From: Acidobacteriota bacterium
GTDB lineage: Bacteria > Acidobacteriota > Terriglobia > Terriglobales > Acidobacteriaceae
Direction: 5' to 3'
Assembly (NCBI GenBank): GCA_021806005.1
Contig: JAJZDM010000006.1
Location: 1-64,000, forward strand
Length of the DNA stretch: 64,000 bases
Made by a program: the position numbers and the translations under genes. Shown here one piece after another: positions 24,870 to 33,392 of the stretch (positions are counted from its first letter, which is position 1; the number at the start of each line of letters is the position of its first letter). Below the pieces are notes generated by a model. The model did not search any database, had not been told where the DNA came from, and saw only the letters and a list, made by a program, of their open reading frames with translations.

Positions 24870-25558
24870 GCGCTGCCCCTGCTCAGGACAAGAAGACGCT
24901 GGTGGTGGTCTCCGTGTTTGGAGTGCTTCTGCTGGGATTTGTTCTTTATGCCTACGACAGCTTCTTTGGCGGGTCGCCGAACCCTGCCGCCACGGTTGCG
25001 CCAGCGGCCGAGCCGCAGGCGGCGAACTCAGAGGCTACAGCACAGCCGGAGGAGCCTGCTGAAGCGTCGGCTGCTCCAGCCCGCAACGGTAGAGCGGGAC
25101 TGGGGATTGCGCCTGGAGTCGCCGCCCGGATGCTGGCCAGCACATCGTCGAGTCTCGATCCCACCCTGGACGAAGCGGAGATGCTGCGGACCGAGAGCCT
25201 GGTGTATACCGGAATGGGACGCAACATCTTTTCGCTTGTCTCCGCGCCGCCGCAGCCGGTGCTGGTGATCCCCAAGGGTATGCCGGGAGCGCGGCCGGGC
25301 GGACCGGCGGGTGCGGCTGCGACGGCACCGGCGGGACCACCTCCACCTCCACCGATTCCGCTGAAGTTCTTTGGGACCGCGATGCGGGTGACCGGGAAGA
25401 ATCAGGCGTTTCTGCTCGATGGAGGGAATGTGTACCTGGCCTCGGAGGGCGATATCGTAGCTCGCCGCTACAGGGTGGTGAGCATTGGAGCCACCAGTAT
25501 CCGGGTGGAGGATCTGCTGAACTTGAACACCCAGACCCTGCCACTGCAGAACCGCTGA
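24866..25558 (+). CDS. PilP/GspC-like periplasmic lipid-less alignment protein
   Basis: This 230-aa protein has an N-terminal membrane helix (residues ~10-32, TLVVVSVFGVLLLGFVLYAY), an Ala/Pro/Glu-rich linker and a small C-terminal beta domain (IPLKFFGTAMRVTGKNQAFL, GNVYLASEGDIVARRYRVVS, IGATSIRVEDLL). The beta domain resembles the HR domain of GspC and PilP, which bridges the inner-membrane PilNO complex to the secretin. Canonical PilP is a lipoprotein; no lipobox Cys is visible here, so a GspC-like membrane-anchored form is suggested. A poly-Pro run precedes the domain. It is the last of four overlapping genes. Confidence 0.65.
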   Translation: MSAAPAQDKKTLVVVSVFGVLLLGFVLYAYDSFFGGSPNPAATVAPAAEPQAANSEATAQPEEPAEASAAPARNGRAGLGIAPGVAARMLASTSSSLDPTLDEAEMLRTESLVYTGMGRNIFSLVSAPPQPVLVIPKGMPGARPGGPAGAAATAPAGPPPPPPIPLKFFGTAMRVTGKNQAFLLDGGNVYLASEGDIVARRYRVVSIGATSIRVEDLLNLNTQTLPLQNR

Positions 25559-25754
25559 AGAAGTTCGTGGGCGAGCGTGCCGGGCAACGGTTCAGGCTGG
25601 TGCAGAGTCGGCTCGGGGCCCAAGGATGAGGGAGAGACGACGGCAATCACTTGAGCCCGGAGCGGATCTGCTTCGTCCAATCTGTTGTGGGATCGTCCGG
25701 TTGATCTCCGTCCCGCCCGTCTGCGGCGCCTGATACGGTCTTTAGGAGAGTCTC

Positions 25755-26819
25755 TTGAAAAACGCTGCCTCCGCATACCGCCAACCCGAGTTCGGGCAGT
25801 CCGAGCAGGTCGCCTCCGCCCGGCACCCGGCCGAGGAGGGGTTCATGCTGCTGGCCGCGGTAGTGATGGTGGCGTTGCTGGTGATTGCGCTGTCTGTGGC
25901 AGCGCCAATGGTCGCCCGGCAACTGCAGCGGGACAAAGAGGTTGAGAGCCAGCACCGGATGAATGAGTACGTGCGGGCGGTTCAACTTTACTATCGGAGT
26001 TTTGGCAGCTATCCACCCTCCATCAAGGCACTGGAGAACAACAACAACATACGGTTTCTGCGCAAGGTGTACATCGATCCGCTCACGGGGAAGGCAGACT
26101 ACCGGCTGATTCATCAGGGTGAGCAGCGGACGAAGATTCATGTGTTCTTTGGCCAGGAGTTGGACGGTCTGGCGGCGAACCTGGGTTCGGCCGGAGGGAT
26201 GCAGGGAGGCGCAATGGGAGCCATGGGCGCGGGAGGGATGGCCAGCGCCAGCCCTGCCGGTGGGCTCGGCTCCAGCATTGGAGGAACATCGATCGGGGGC
26301 AGTTCCGGAGGTAGTCCGTTTGGAAGCAGTACGAGCGGCTCGACCAGCAGTGGGGACAGCAGCAATGGGAGCAGCAGCGGGAGTTCCGGCAGTGGGAGTT
26401 CGGGCAGTAGTGGAAGTTCCGGGACCAGCGGAAGCAATGGAAGCAGCTCTAGCTCGGAGGACCTGAATGCCGATACGCTCGGCTCGATTGTGGGAGTTGG
26501 AACTTCCAGGTCCGGGACGTCCATCAGCCAGCCCAACGGCCAGACAAGTTATGAGGACTGGGAGTTCTGGTATGACCCGAACATCGATATGCTCAAGCAG
26601 GGGGTGAACGTGAGTGGAGGCGGAGGAATGACCTCTCAGTCGGCCAGCAGCTTTGGGCAGAATGCTGTCACCGGGCAGTCAAACTCAGGTTCGAGTAGCA
26701 GCGGGGCATCCGGCGGTAGCAGCCTGTTCGGAGGGAGTTCGTTTGGTGGCAGTTCGACTGGCAGCAGTGGAACGAATGGGGCGAACTCAAACAGTCCGTT
26801 CTCGAGCAGCCCGTTCTGA
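25755..26819 (+). CDS. Pseudopilin-like protein with long Ser/Gly-rich tail
   Basis: The 354-aa product starts at TTG 25755, with AGGAGAG four bases upstream. It carries a 29-residue leader ending EEG, then FMLLAAVVMVALLVIALSV, a prepilin-peptidase site plus hydrophobic helix. Position 5 of the mature protein is Ala, not the Glu normal in pilins, as in minor pseudopilins of the GspK type. The core (YVRAVQLYYRSFGSYPPSIK, NNIRFLRKVYIDPLTGKADY) looks like a GspG-type pseudopilin with the D-P-L-T-G turn. From residue ~150 to the end the chain is mostly Ser and Gly, interrupted by one structured patch (SYEDWEFWYDPNIDML). It stands where a pilQ secretin gene would usually follow. Confidence 0.78.
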   Translation: MKNAASAYRQPEFGQSEQVASARHPAEEGFMLLAAVVMVALLVIALSVAAPMVARQLQRDKEVESQHRMNEYVRAVQLYYRSFGSYPPSIKALENNNNIRFLRKVYIDPLTGKADYRLIHQGEQRTKIHVFFGQELDGLAANLGSAGGMQGGAMGAMGAGGMASASPAGGLGSSIGGTSIGGSSGGSPFGSSTSGSTSSGDSSNGSSSGSSGSGSSGSSGSSGTSGSNGSSSSSEDLNADTLGSIVGVGTSRSGTSISQPNGQTSYEDWEFWYDPNIDMLKQGVNVSGGGGMTSQSASSFGQNAVTGQSNSGSSSSGASGGSSLFGGSSFGGSSTGSSGTNGANSNSPFSSSPF

Positions 26820-27011
26820 ATGTGAGAGAACCGTGCCTGTTGTTGCGGGGAGGGTTGGAGGACCCTGCGCTGTTACGGCGCGGACAGATGTGGATACCGC
26901 GTATGGCATCCTGCAAGCCCATATCTCAAAAGGCCCAGATGCGGGGCACCGATTTGTTGGGGGAACCACAAGCGGGGTCGCCCGCGGAGTGGTACTTGCA
27001 GCAAAGGTGCT

Positions 27012-27185
27012 TCAGCGTTTGATCGCCCACATCGCCCAACTGGCGGCGATTACAGCGCCTACGAACAGAAAGAAGCAGAGAGCTCCAAATCGGATCATCA
27101 TCCTGGGCTGCTCGCGCTGCGTGATGCCAAAGACCACCGAGATGCAGAGCGCAAAGATCAGCATGGCGGAGAAGTGAGTGAGCAT
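27012..27185 (-). CDS. 57-aa membrane protein with FGITQ motif
   Basis: Minus strand, ATG 27185 to TGA 27012. The peptide MLTHFSAMLIFALCISVVFG is followed by ITQREQPRMMIRFGALCFFL and a second hydrophobic stretch ending WAIKR. This gives two membrane helices around an ITQRE basic loop. The start codon shares one base with the stop of the DUF6677-like gene upstream (TGATG), so the two are co-translated. The layout recalls the 54-aa protein at 17964-18128. No function is known to me. Confidence 0.65.
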   Translation of the reverse strand: MLTHFSAMLIFALCISVVFGITQREQPRMMIRFGALCFFLFVGAVIAASWAMWAIKR

Positions 27186-27637
27186 CAGAGTGAGGCCTTT
27201 CTGCCGTTGGCGAGCGAGTACGCATCGACGGCGGCGATAACGTTCAGAAGGCCTCCGACAACCAGGAACTTGGTACCGTAGTCCGCCAGGGTATTCACCA
27301 CCGAGGGTGCGCCCCAGTCAAAGAAACGGGCCAGCATGTATGGCAGGCCCATGCCGAGTTGCCCGGCGAAGCCGAGCATATCCATCAGGTCACCTGTGTT
27401 GGGCAGATAGACCTTGCCGGCGAGTTGCAGGCCGACGGTGTACATGGTGAGGATGGCGGCAAAGAGCAGCAGGGCGCGCACCCACTTGCCGATGAGAAAG
27501 TGTCCGGCACCAGGCAGCAGCCATCCGACAACAAGCACCACGACCGGGAACTTGGTGGAGTTCTCGCCGGAGAGCGGTGGCACCGTCTGCGGTTGCCTGG
27601 GCGCATAGCTGGGGGCTTGCTGGTTCGGTGGGGCCAT
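27185..27637 (-). CDS. DUF6677-like small membrane protein
   Basis: This 150-aa protein has four hydrophobic segments: VVVLVVGWLLPGAGHFLIG, ALLLFAAILTMYTVGLQLAG, a Gly-rich central segment LMDMLGFAGQLGMGLPYMLA and a C-terminal helix KFLVVGGLLNVIAAVDAY. The LPGAGHFLIGKWVRALLLF part matches the TM2-like / DUF6677 pattern common in Acidobacteriota; this family name is from memory and moderately sure. The start is ATG 27637, or 27661 if eight more residues are included; neither has a clear Shine-Dalgarno. It forms an operon with the 57-aa protein. Role unknown. Confidence 0.65.
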   Translation of the reverse strand: MAPPNQQAPSYAPRQPQTVPPLSGENSTKFPVVVLVVGWLLPGAGHFLIGKWVRALLLFAAILTMYTVGLQLAGKVYLPNTGDLMDMLGFAGQLGMGLPYMLARFFDWGAPSVVNTLADYGTKFLVVGGLLNVIAAVDAYSLANGRKASL

Positions 27638-27685
27638 GGCTGTTGATTTTATCAGTAGCATCGGTTGGCGTGCCCCGGCGTGCTC

Positions 27686-28891
27686 TCAGATCTGCAGGAG
27701 TTGGCGCTGCAAGGGGCCGGTGACGATGGCGCTGCCCGGGCGCGTGATCATGTTGATCTCGCTGCGGACGCCGAATTCGCCCGGGAAGTAGATGCCGGGT
27801 TCCACCGAGAAGCAGGTGTTGGGCAGGAGGAGACGTTCGTCATGGGTCTCCAGGTTGTCCAGATGGGCTCCGCTGCCGTGCAGCGCGACCTCGATGTTAT
27901 GGCCGGTTCGATGGGTGAAGAACTCCCCGAAGCCAGCCTCGTGGATCACGGCGCGGGCTGCGTCGTCGGCCTCCCAGCCAGCGATGGCTCGGCCGTCGCC
28001 ATAGGCGCGCTGGATCGTCTCAATGGCGGCGTCGCGCGCATCGCGGACGGTATTGAAGATGAGTTGCTCGCGGTCGGTGGGGGTTCGTCCCAGAACGCCC
28101 GTCCAGGTGATGTCATACCAGATGGCCGAGGGGTCGGGCAGGTCCGGGCTGCCCGGTGCTGCCAGTTTTGCCCAGATGTCGATCAGGATGAAGTCGCCGT
28201 TATGCAGAGTGCGTGAATGCTCCGCCGTTGGCTCATAGTGCGAGTCAGCGGAGTTGGGGCCGGCGCTGCAGTTGGGACCGTGGTCGGTCCAAAGGCCGGC
28301 CCGGCGCATCTCCAGTCGCAGGAACTCGACGACATCGAACTCGGTGATGGAGGCTCCGCCGCGAACGCCCTCACCGATGTACTTCCAGCCAGAGGCAAGG
28401 ACTGCATCCAGACGCCGCTGCGCCTCGAAGTGAGTCAGGATCTGAGCCTCGGTGAGCACTGCCTGAAACAGGCTGACGAGATCCGCGGAGCTGACTACAT
28501 GCTTGCCCAGGGAACGCACCAGTTCCACGGTGCCGGCGTCCACCATGGAGACGTACATGATGGCGTTGCGCGGAGAGTACTGCATGGCGACGGTGGTTGT
28601 GCCCTCCAGAATCTCGTCGAGCTTCTGTTCCAGCTCCTGCCAGGAAGAGTAAGCGTCTTTGCTGCCCGGCAGGGTATCCAGCTTGCCGGATTCGATACGA
28701 TGCACCAGCTTGCGGGGCTCTCCCTCCGCGGGCACAAAGTAGAACCAGCGCCGGGAGACGAAGCTGTTCTCGTCCAGGTCCAGTACCCGGTAGGCGATCG
28801 GGTCACGGTGGTGATGATCGTAGAAGAGCCAGCCATCCAACTGGCGTATCCGGAGCGCGGACTGCAGGGCCGAGAGTTCGAAGTGAGCCAT
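27686..28891 (-). CDS. M24-family metallopeptidase (Xaa-Pro peptidase-like)
   Basis: This 401-aa two-domain protein has an N-terminal creatinase-like domain (residues ~1-150, LRIRQLDGWLFYDHHHRDPI, TVAMQYSPRNAIMYVSMVD) and a C-terminal pita-bread domain. Candidate metal ligands are visible: the Asp in DFILIDIWAK, the Asp in IWYDITWTG, the His in HRTGHNIEVALHG, the Glu in CFSVEPGIYFPG and the Glu in GVRSEINMI. This is the full M24 set, so an active dinuclear peptidase cleaving Xaa-Pro bonds is likely. ATG 28891 (MAHFELSAL) has GGAG eight bases upstream. An insertion between the two Asp ligands (KLAAPGSPDLPDPSA) is longer than usual. It is transcribed away from the sedolisin gene. Confidence 0.85.
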   Translation of the reverse strand: MAHFELSALQSALRIRQLDGWLFYDHHHRDPIAYRVLDLDENSFVSRRWFYFVPAEGEPRKLVHRIESGKLDTLPGSKDAYSSWQELEQKLDEILEGTTTVAMQYSPRNAIMYVSMVDAGTVELVRSLGKHVVSSADLVSLFQAVLTEAQILTHFEAQRRLDAVLASGWKYIGEGVRGGASITEFDVVEFLRLEMRRAGLWTDHGPNCSAGPNSADSHYEPTAEHSRTLHNGDFILIDIWAKLAAPGSPDLPDPSAIWYDITWTGVLGRTPTDREQLIFNTVRDARDAAIETIQRAYGDGRAIAGWEADDAARAVIHEAGFGEFFTHRTGHNIEVALHGSGAHLDNLETHDERLLLPNTCFSVEPGIYFPGEFGVRSEINMITRPGSAIVTGPLQRQLLQI

Positions 28892-29310
28892 CGACTCCAT
28901 GATAGGACAGCCAATAGCAGGGCGGAGAATCAAGCGGCAGAGATAACGAAGGATTCTGGGGAGATCACGTTCCGGGGTAGAGCCAATGTGGGCAGATCCG
29001 GACCTGTTAGGTCCAGGGTTGGGAGTTCCGGGAAGATGACGGGGCCGGCAAGAGCTTTGCGTATGCTCATCGGCTCCTGTCCCAGTCGCAGGGGACGTTG
29101 CTGCGATCCATCCCGTGGGTGGGAAGACGCCACGAGGGAGGCATAGAGCCGGACTTTGTGCGAATGGCGGACGCTGATTCAGATTTCATGCGGTATTCGA
29201 ATGAATCCTGATTGCAGTTGCGTAGAGCGTGGCATCTTACCGGCATACTCCCTCAGGCCCAACCCTCCCGATCCAAGGGGAAGAAGCAGAAGAAACTCAA
29301 GGAGAGCTCG
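28892..29310. other. Divergent promoter region, peptidase / sedolisin
   Basis: About 420 bases lie between the start codons of the M24 peptidase (-) and the sedolisin (+). It includes a palindromic ATTCGAAT near 29196-29203, flanked by GATTCA and TGAATC. The plus-strand frame is open from TTG 29212, but its residues look non-protein. No clear consensus promoter was identified. Confidence 0.35.
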
Positions 29311-30966
29311 ATGCCAGCTTCGTTCCGATTTGCATCCCAGCGCCGTGTGCCTCTCGAAAGTAGTGAGAAGGGGCACTATGTTCCTATTGCGGCACCGCTG
29401 ATGTCTGTAGAGGATACCGGCACAAAGATGGGGCGCTTCACCGTCTCCGTGATGGTGGCTGCGAGGAAGCCCTACTCGATCAAGCCAGGACGCCGGCCAG
29501 AGCGACTTGGTCGTGCGGAGTTCGCTCGCCAGCATGGAGCCGATGCAGTGTCATTGCGGATGGTGGAGGCGTTTGCACTGGAGTTTGGACTAAGGGTGCA
29601 GCCGAGCCGCCCAGGTCCGTGTGTGTTGCGTCTGACAGGGAGTGCTGCAGCGTTACAGGAGGCCTTCGGCGTCTCGCTGCGGATGATCAACACCCCGCAG
29701 GGAAGCTTTCGGATACGGGAGGGGGCCATATATATCCCCGAGGAGCTTGTCGGGCATGTTGTGGCGGTACTGGGGCTGGATAACCGGCCGCAGGCGAGGC
29801 CGCATCTTCGCGTGGCGCGGCCCCACAAAGGAAATCTCTCCTACACGCCGCCGCAGGTGGCTGCTCTCTATGGGGTTTCCCAGGGAGCTAAAGCGGGCAA
29901 ACAGACGATTGGGTTGATTGAGTTGGGTGGGGGTTACCGGAACGCTGATCTGGCAGCGTACTTCGAGGAGTTGAACCAGCCAGCGCCGAGGGTCACGGCA
30001 ATTTCTGTGGACGGAGCTCAGAACCGGCCCCGAAGCTCCGATGCAGCCGATTGCGAGGTGATGCTGGATATTGAAGTCTGCGCATCGGTGGCCTGTGGAG
30101 CAAAAGTGGCGGTTTACTTTGCGCCGAATACGGATCAGGGGTTTCTCAACGCCGTTTCGACCGCGGTGCACGATGGGGTCAACAAGCCCAGTGTCATCTG
30201 CATCGGCTGGGGTGGGCCGGAGTCAGCGTGGACGAGGCAGGCCTGCAGGGCGTTGAACCAGGTGTTTCTGGAGGCTGCTGCGCTGGGGGTGACGATTATC
30301 GCCGCCAGCGGAGATGAAGGTTCTACCGACGGGGTGAGCGGAGGGGGCAACCATGTGAACTTTCCAGCTTCGTCACCGTATGTGCTGGGGTGCGGGGGAA
30401 CCAGGCTGTTGGGAAGCGGACAGACGATCACCAGTGAGGTGGTGTGGAATGACCTTGCGTTGGGTGAAGGAGCCACCGGCGGCGGTGTAAGTTCGCTCTT
30501 CCCGCTGCCATCGTGGCAGCAGGGTTGTCACGTTCCTCCTACCATCGTTCCGGGTGGGGGACGAGGCGTTCCGGACGTCGCCGGCAACGCTGATCCTTTG
30601 ACGGGATACAGGGTCCGCGTGGATGGCGTGATGGAGGTGATCGGCGGGACCAGTGCAGTGGCGCCACTGTGGGCCGGGTTGATGGCGCTGGCCAACCAGC
30701 AGAGCGGCACTCCGCTGGGTTTCGTGAACTCATTTCTCTACGCGGCCTCCGCGAAGCGGGCCTTTCGCAGTATTACGCAGGGCAATAATGGAGCGTTCTC
30801 CGCAAGGCCCGGTTGGAGCGCCTGCACCGGGCTGGGCAGCCCGGTGGGAGATGCGGTCATCGAGTTGCTGTGCGCCGCGAGTTCCAGAGCCTCCAGAGCC
30901 TCAAGGGGAGCAAAGCGTCCGGGAGGAAGGGTGCCGGCGACGAGAAAAAGCGCTGCCAGAAAGTAA
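29311..30966 (+). CDS. Sedolisin (S53) serine-carboxyl peptidase, kumamolisin-like
   Basis: The 551-aa proenzyme starts at ATG 29311, with AAGGAGAG a few bases before. The pro-kumamolisin activation domain spans ~1-190 (RFTVSVMVAARKPYS, LRLTGSAAALQEAFGVSL, LVGHVVAVLGLDNRPQARPH). The catalytic domain follows (TPPQVAALYGVSQGAKAGKQ). The Glu-Asp pair appears in DCEVMLDIEV, the oxyanion Asp region in IIAASGDEGSTDG, and the nucleophile Ser in IGGTSAVAPLWAGLMAL. Such enzymes are acid-active endopeptidases, fitting an acidophilic soil bacterium. No signal peptide is visible at the chosen start, which is common for kumamolisins. A basic Arg/Lys/Ser/Ala tail ends the protein. Confidence 0.9.
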   Translation: MPASFRFASQRRVPLESSEKGHYVPIAAPLMSVEDTGTKMGRFTVSVMVAARKPYSIKPGRRPERLGRAEFARQHGADAVSLRMVEAFALEFGLRVQPSRPGPCVLRLTGSAAALQEAFGVSLRMINTPQGSFRIREGAIYIPEELVGHVVAVLGLDNRPQARPHLRVARPHKGNLSYTPPQVAALYGVSQGAKAGKQTIGLIELGGGYRNADLAAYFEELNQPAPRVTAISVDGAQNRPRSSDAADCEVMLDIEVCASVACGAKVAVYFAPNTDQGFLNAVSTAVHDGVNKPSVICIGWGGPESAWTRQACRALNQVFLEAAALGVTIIAASGDEGSTDGVSGGGNHVNFPASSPYVLGCGGTRLLGSGQTITSEVVWNDLALGEGATGGGVSSLFPLPSWQQGCHVPPTIVPGGGRGVPDVAGNADPLTGYRVRVDGVMEVIGGTSAVAPLWAGLMALANQQSGTPLGFVNSFLYAASAKRAFRSITQGNNGAFSARPGWSACTGLGSPVGDAVIELLCAASSRASRASRGAKRPGGRVPATRKSAARK

Positions 30967-31278
30967 TAGGAGAGATGGCTGGGGATATGGTGAGACTCGA
31001 GGCAGGCTGCCGGAGGGGAGGACGGAGCTTTGCCATCGGCCAAATGGACAGGGTGCACTCCTTTCGGTATTTGTTGCGTTTGGGGTATTGTCCGGTTACG
31101 CTTGTTGCGGTTAGGCTGGTCTGAGCAACGGAACGGTCATCACGGCGGTATCAAGGCGGTGCAGGCCGAGCAGCAGATCTCTCCGCAGTCTGAAAAGGGA
31201 ACCGCCCTGCTCGAGGCGAGATGACAAGGCGCAGCACGGTAAGACGATGCGTTGCCGCATCTCGGAGTGGTTATTTCT
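30967..31278. other. Intergenic region before the LacI gene
   Basis: This 312-base gap has no convincing gene. It contains an inverted repeat GATGCG-TTGC-CGCATC at 31246-31261, 18 bases before the regulator's start. This could be an autoregulatory site or a 5'-leader hairpin; the sequence cannot decide. Confidence 0.35.
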
Positions 31279-32343
31279 ATGTCTGAAGAACACAAGATCA
31301 GCGCTGTAAGGCAGATGAGCTCCGGGCACAACTTGAAGGAGTTGGCCAGGCATCTTGGAGTATCGCCGACTACGATCTCACGTGTCATCAATAACTCCGG
31401 AAACAAGTACCGCATCTCGGAGGAGACGCAGAAGCGCGTGCTGGCGGCGGCGGCCGAGATGAACTACAAAGCAAGCCCGTTGGCGAGGGGGCTGCGCAGC
31501 AGGCGTTCACAGACGATCGGAGTGATGGTTCCGGAGATCAGCGGTGGCTACTCCGCAGCCGTGCTGAGCGGAATCGAAGATGTGCTTCTGCTGAGCGGGT
31601 TCTTTTACTTTGTTGTCAGCCACCATCATCGGGACGAGTTGCTGCGCGAGTATCCCGCGCTGCTGCTCTCACGCGCGGTGGAGGGGATCATCGCCGTGGA
31701 CTCGGCGATGGATGTGGAGTTGCCGGTTCCAGTCATTCTCGTCTCCGGTCATCGGCGCTCGGCAACGACGGTCAATATTGAATTGGACCAGGATCTTGCG
31801 GCGCGCTTTGCGCTGGAGCATCTGCAGCGCCTGGGGCATCGAAGGATCGCCTTTATCAAAGGCCAGAGCTTCAGTTCCGATACTGAGACTCGCTGGCAGG
31901 CGATTGTGCGGGTGGCCGCCCAGTTGCAAATCTCCATTGATCCACATCTGGTTGTGGCGCTGGAAGGGGACGATCCTTCCTCGACGCCCGGCAGGGTTGC
32001 GACCCACAAGCTGCTGGCGACACAAGTGCCCTTCACCGCCATCTTCGCCTTCAATGATGTCTCTGCGATGGGAGCGATCGTGGCGCTGCGGGAGGCCAGC
32101 GTGGAGGTGCCGGAGAGGGTCTCCGTGGTGGGCTTCGATGATGTGCTGGGAGCCGCGACCAACTACCCTCCCTTGACCACCGTGCGGCAGCCGATGCAGG
32201 AGATGGGGCGGGCGGCGGCGACGGCGCTTCTGGAGCGCATTCGTCATCCCAAGGCGGCAGAGCCGCAGCCGCACTCCGGATCGATTCTGGTGCTGCCTAC
32301 GTTTGTCGAGCGCAAGTCTTCTGGGCCAGCGCCCAAAGAATAG
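31279..32343 (+). CDS. LacI-family transcriptional regulator
   Basis: This 354-aa DNA-binding repressor has an N-terminal helix-turn-helix (residues ~15-65): NLKELARHLGVSPTTISRVI, then YRISEETQKRVLAAAAEMNY and the hinge region SPLARGLRSRRSQTIGVMVP. The periplasmic-binding-protein-like effector domain follows, with typical FALEHLQRLGHRRIAFIKG, TAIFAFNDVSAMGAIVALRE and VSVVGFDDVLGAA segments. It would bind a sugar-type ligand and release DNA. ATG 31279 is preferred; TTG 31252 is also in frame. The neighbours (sedolisin, DUF503) are not sugar genes, so its targets are unknown. The carbohydrate genes at 48-60 kb are possible distant targets. Confidence 0.9.
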   Translation: MSEEHKISAVRQMSSGHNLKELARHLGVSPTTISRVINNSGNKYRISEETQKRVLAAAAEMNYKASPLARGLRSRRSQTIGVMVPEISGGYSAAVLSGIEDVLLLSGFFYFVVSHHHRDELLREYPALLLSRAVEGIIAVDSAMDVELPVPVILVSGHRRSATTVNIELDQDLAARFALEHLQRLGHRRIAFIKGQSFSSDTETRWQAIVRVAAQLQISIDPHLVVALEGDDPSSTPGRVATHKLLATQVPFTAIFAFNDVSAMGAIVALREASVEVPERVSVVGFDDVLGAATNYPPLTTVRQPMQEMGRAAATALLERIRHPKAAEPQPHSGSILVLPTFVERKSSGPAPKE

Positions 32344-32380
32344 CCCCGTTGATTGCCTGCGCTGCACGGATCTTCCGCCC

Positions 32381-32692
32381 ATGCCGATCGCAACCCTGAC
32401 GCTCGAACTTGCCATGGAACATGCCCAGTCGCTGAAGGATCGGCGCCAGGCGGTCCGTTCGCTGAAGGACAAGCTGCGCCACGGATTCAATATCTCCATC
32501 GCCGAGTTGGACGATGCCTCCCTGTGGAACCGTGCGACCCTGGGGGTGGTGGCTATCTCCAATTCGAGTGCGTACCTGGGAGGTCAGTTGCGAGAGGTGG
32601 AGGCCGCCGCCCGGCGTCTGTGCGTCGGGCTGGGGTGCGAGATTCTGGATAGCTATATCGAGAGCGATATATCGGTTGACGAAGTAAATTAA
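32381..32692 (+). CDS. DUF503-family protein (YlxP-like)
   Basis: This 103-aa protein of the YlxP/DUF503 family has a small alpha/beta fold typically encoded beside infB and rbfA. Visible family features are MPIATLTLELAMEHAQSLKD, the RRQAVRSLKDKLRHGFNISI segment (conserved SLKxKR..KxxL..KFNVS pattern), AELDDASLWNRATLGVVAIS and the C-terminal LDSYIESDISVDEV. Function is unproven; the steady link to ribosome maturation genes suggests a translation-related role. ATG 32381 matches the family N-terminus. rbfA follows 229 bases later. Confidence 0.85.
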   Translation: MPIATLTLELAMEHAQSLKDRRQAVRSLKDKLRHGFNISIAELDDASLWNRATLGVVAISNSSAYLGGQLREVEAAARRLCVGLGCEILDSYIESDISVDEVN

Positions 32693-32921
32693 GGGACCCC
32701 GTCCCTGGGGCGGTGATTGAAGATCTCGGGAGAACGCGCGTAGAGGTTGAGTTACTGCAATACGCCTACAGGAAAGGTGCCTCAGCCTCCTGATTTCTTT
32801 CATTTTCAGCCGTAACTTCGCTTTTTGCAGGGTTTATCGCGGTTTCCGGGCTTGCTCCGCCGGAACGCGGCAGGGAGGTGCTCCAAGGGGGCTCAAGGAG
32901 TGCTAACCTGTAGAGTCAGTC

Positions 32922-33365
32922 ATGCCCGAGCAACGAGCCAGAACGTATCATCGCGGTCGTGTAGTCAACGCCTTCTCAGAGGAGATCACGGCCATGCTGG
33001 AGGGGGAACTCTCCGACCCGCGCATTGCCCCGTGCCACGTGACGGAGGTCGTCCTGGCGCCGGGCGGAAAGAGTTGCCGCGTCTTTGTGGCGGTGGCGGG
33101 GGACGAGCAGGAGGAGCGCGAGACCCTGACGGGGCTGATGGCTGCCCGGGGCTACGTACGCAGCGAGATACGGCAGCGCATGAATGTTCGCCAGGTTCCA
33201 GAGATTACCTTTGCGATCGACCGGTCAGAAAAGATCAACTCGCGGATGGAGGAGATTCTGAGCCGGATGGACAAGAGACGAAAGAGATCTGCGGAACCGC
33301 GGCCGAAGGAGTTTGCCGAGGAGACGCGGAAGGAGGCGTCGGAATCCAAAGATACGGCCCGCTGA
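32922..33365 (+). CDS. rbfA: 30S ribosome-binding factor A
   Basis: This 147-aa KH-like protein binds the 30S subunit and assists maturation of the 16S rRNA 5' end, and is needed for growth in the cold. Visible are RVVNAFSEEITAMLEGELSD, PRIAPCHVTEVVLAPGGKSC, RVFVAVAGDEQEERETLTGL, GYVRSEIRQRMNVRQVPEIT and FAIDRSEKINSRMEEILSR, all in family order. The C-terminal ~30 residues are Lys/Arg/Glu-rich and variable, as usual. ATG 32922 fits the family start. It precedes nrnA by 27 bases. The usual upstream infB gene is not here. Confidence 0.92.
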   Translation: MPEQRARTYHRGRVVNAFSEEITAMLEGELSDPRIAPCHVTEVVLAPGGKSCRVFVAVAGDEQEERETLTGLMAARGYVRSEIRQRMNVRQVPEITFAIDRSEKINSRMEEILSRMDKRRKRSAEPRPKEFAEETRKEASESKDTAR

Positions 33366-33392
33366 AGCTGGTGGGCTGTTTCTTTTCCCGTT

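Noticed and set aside
26290-26815. Possible non-coding satellite repeat
   Set aside because: It stays in one reading frame within the pseudopilin gene and encodes Ser/Gly, so it is coding.
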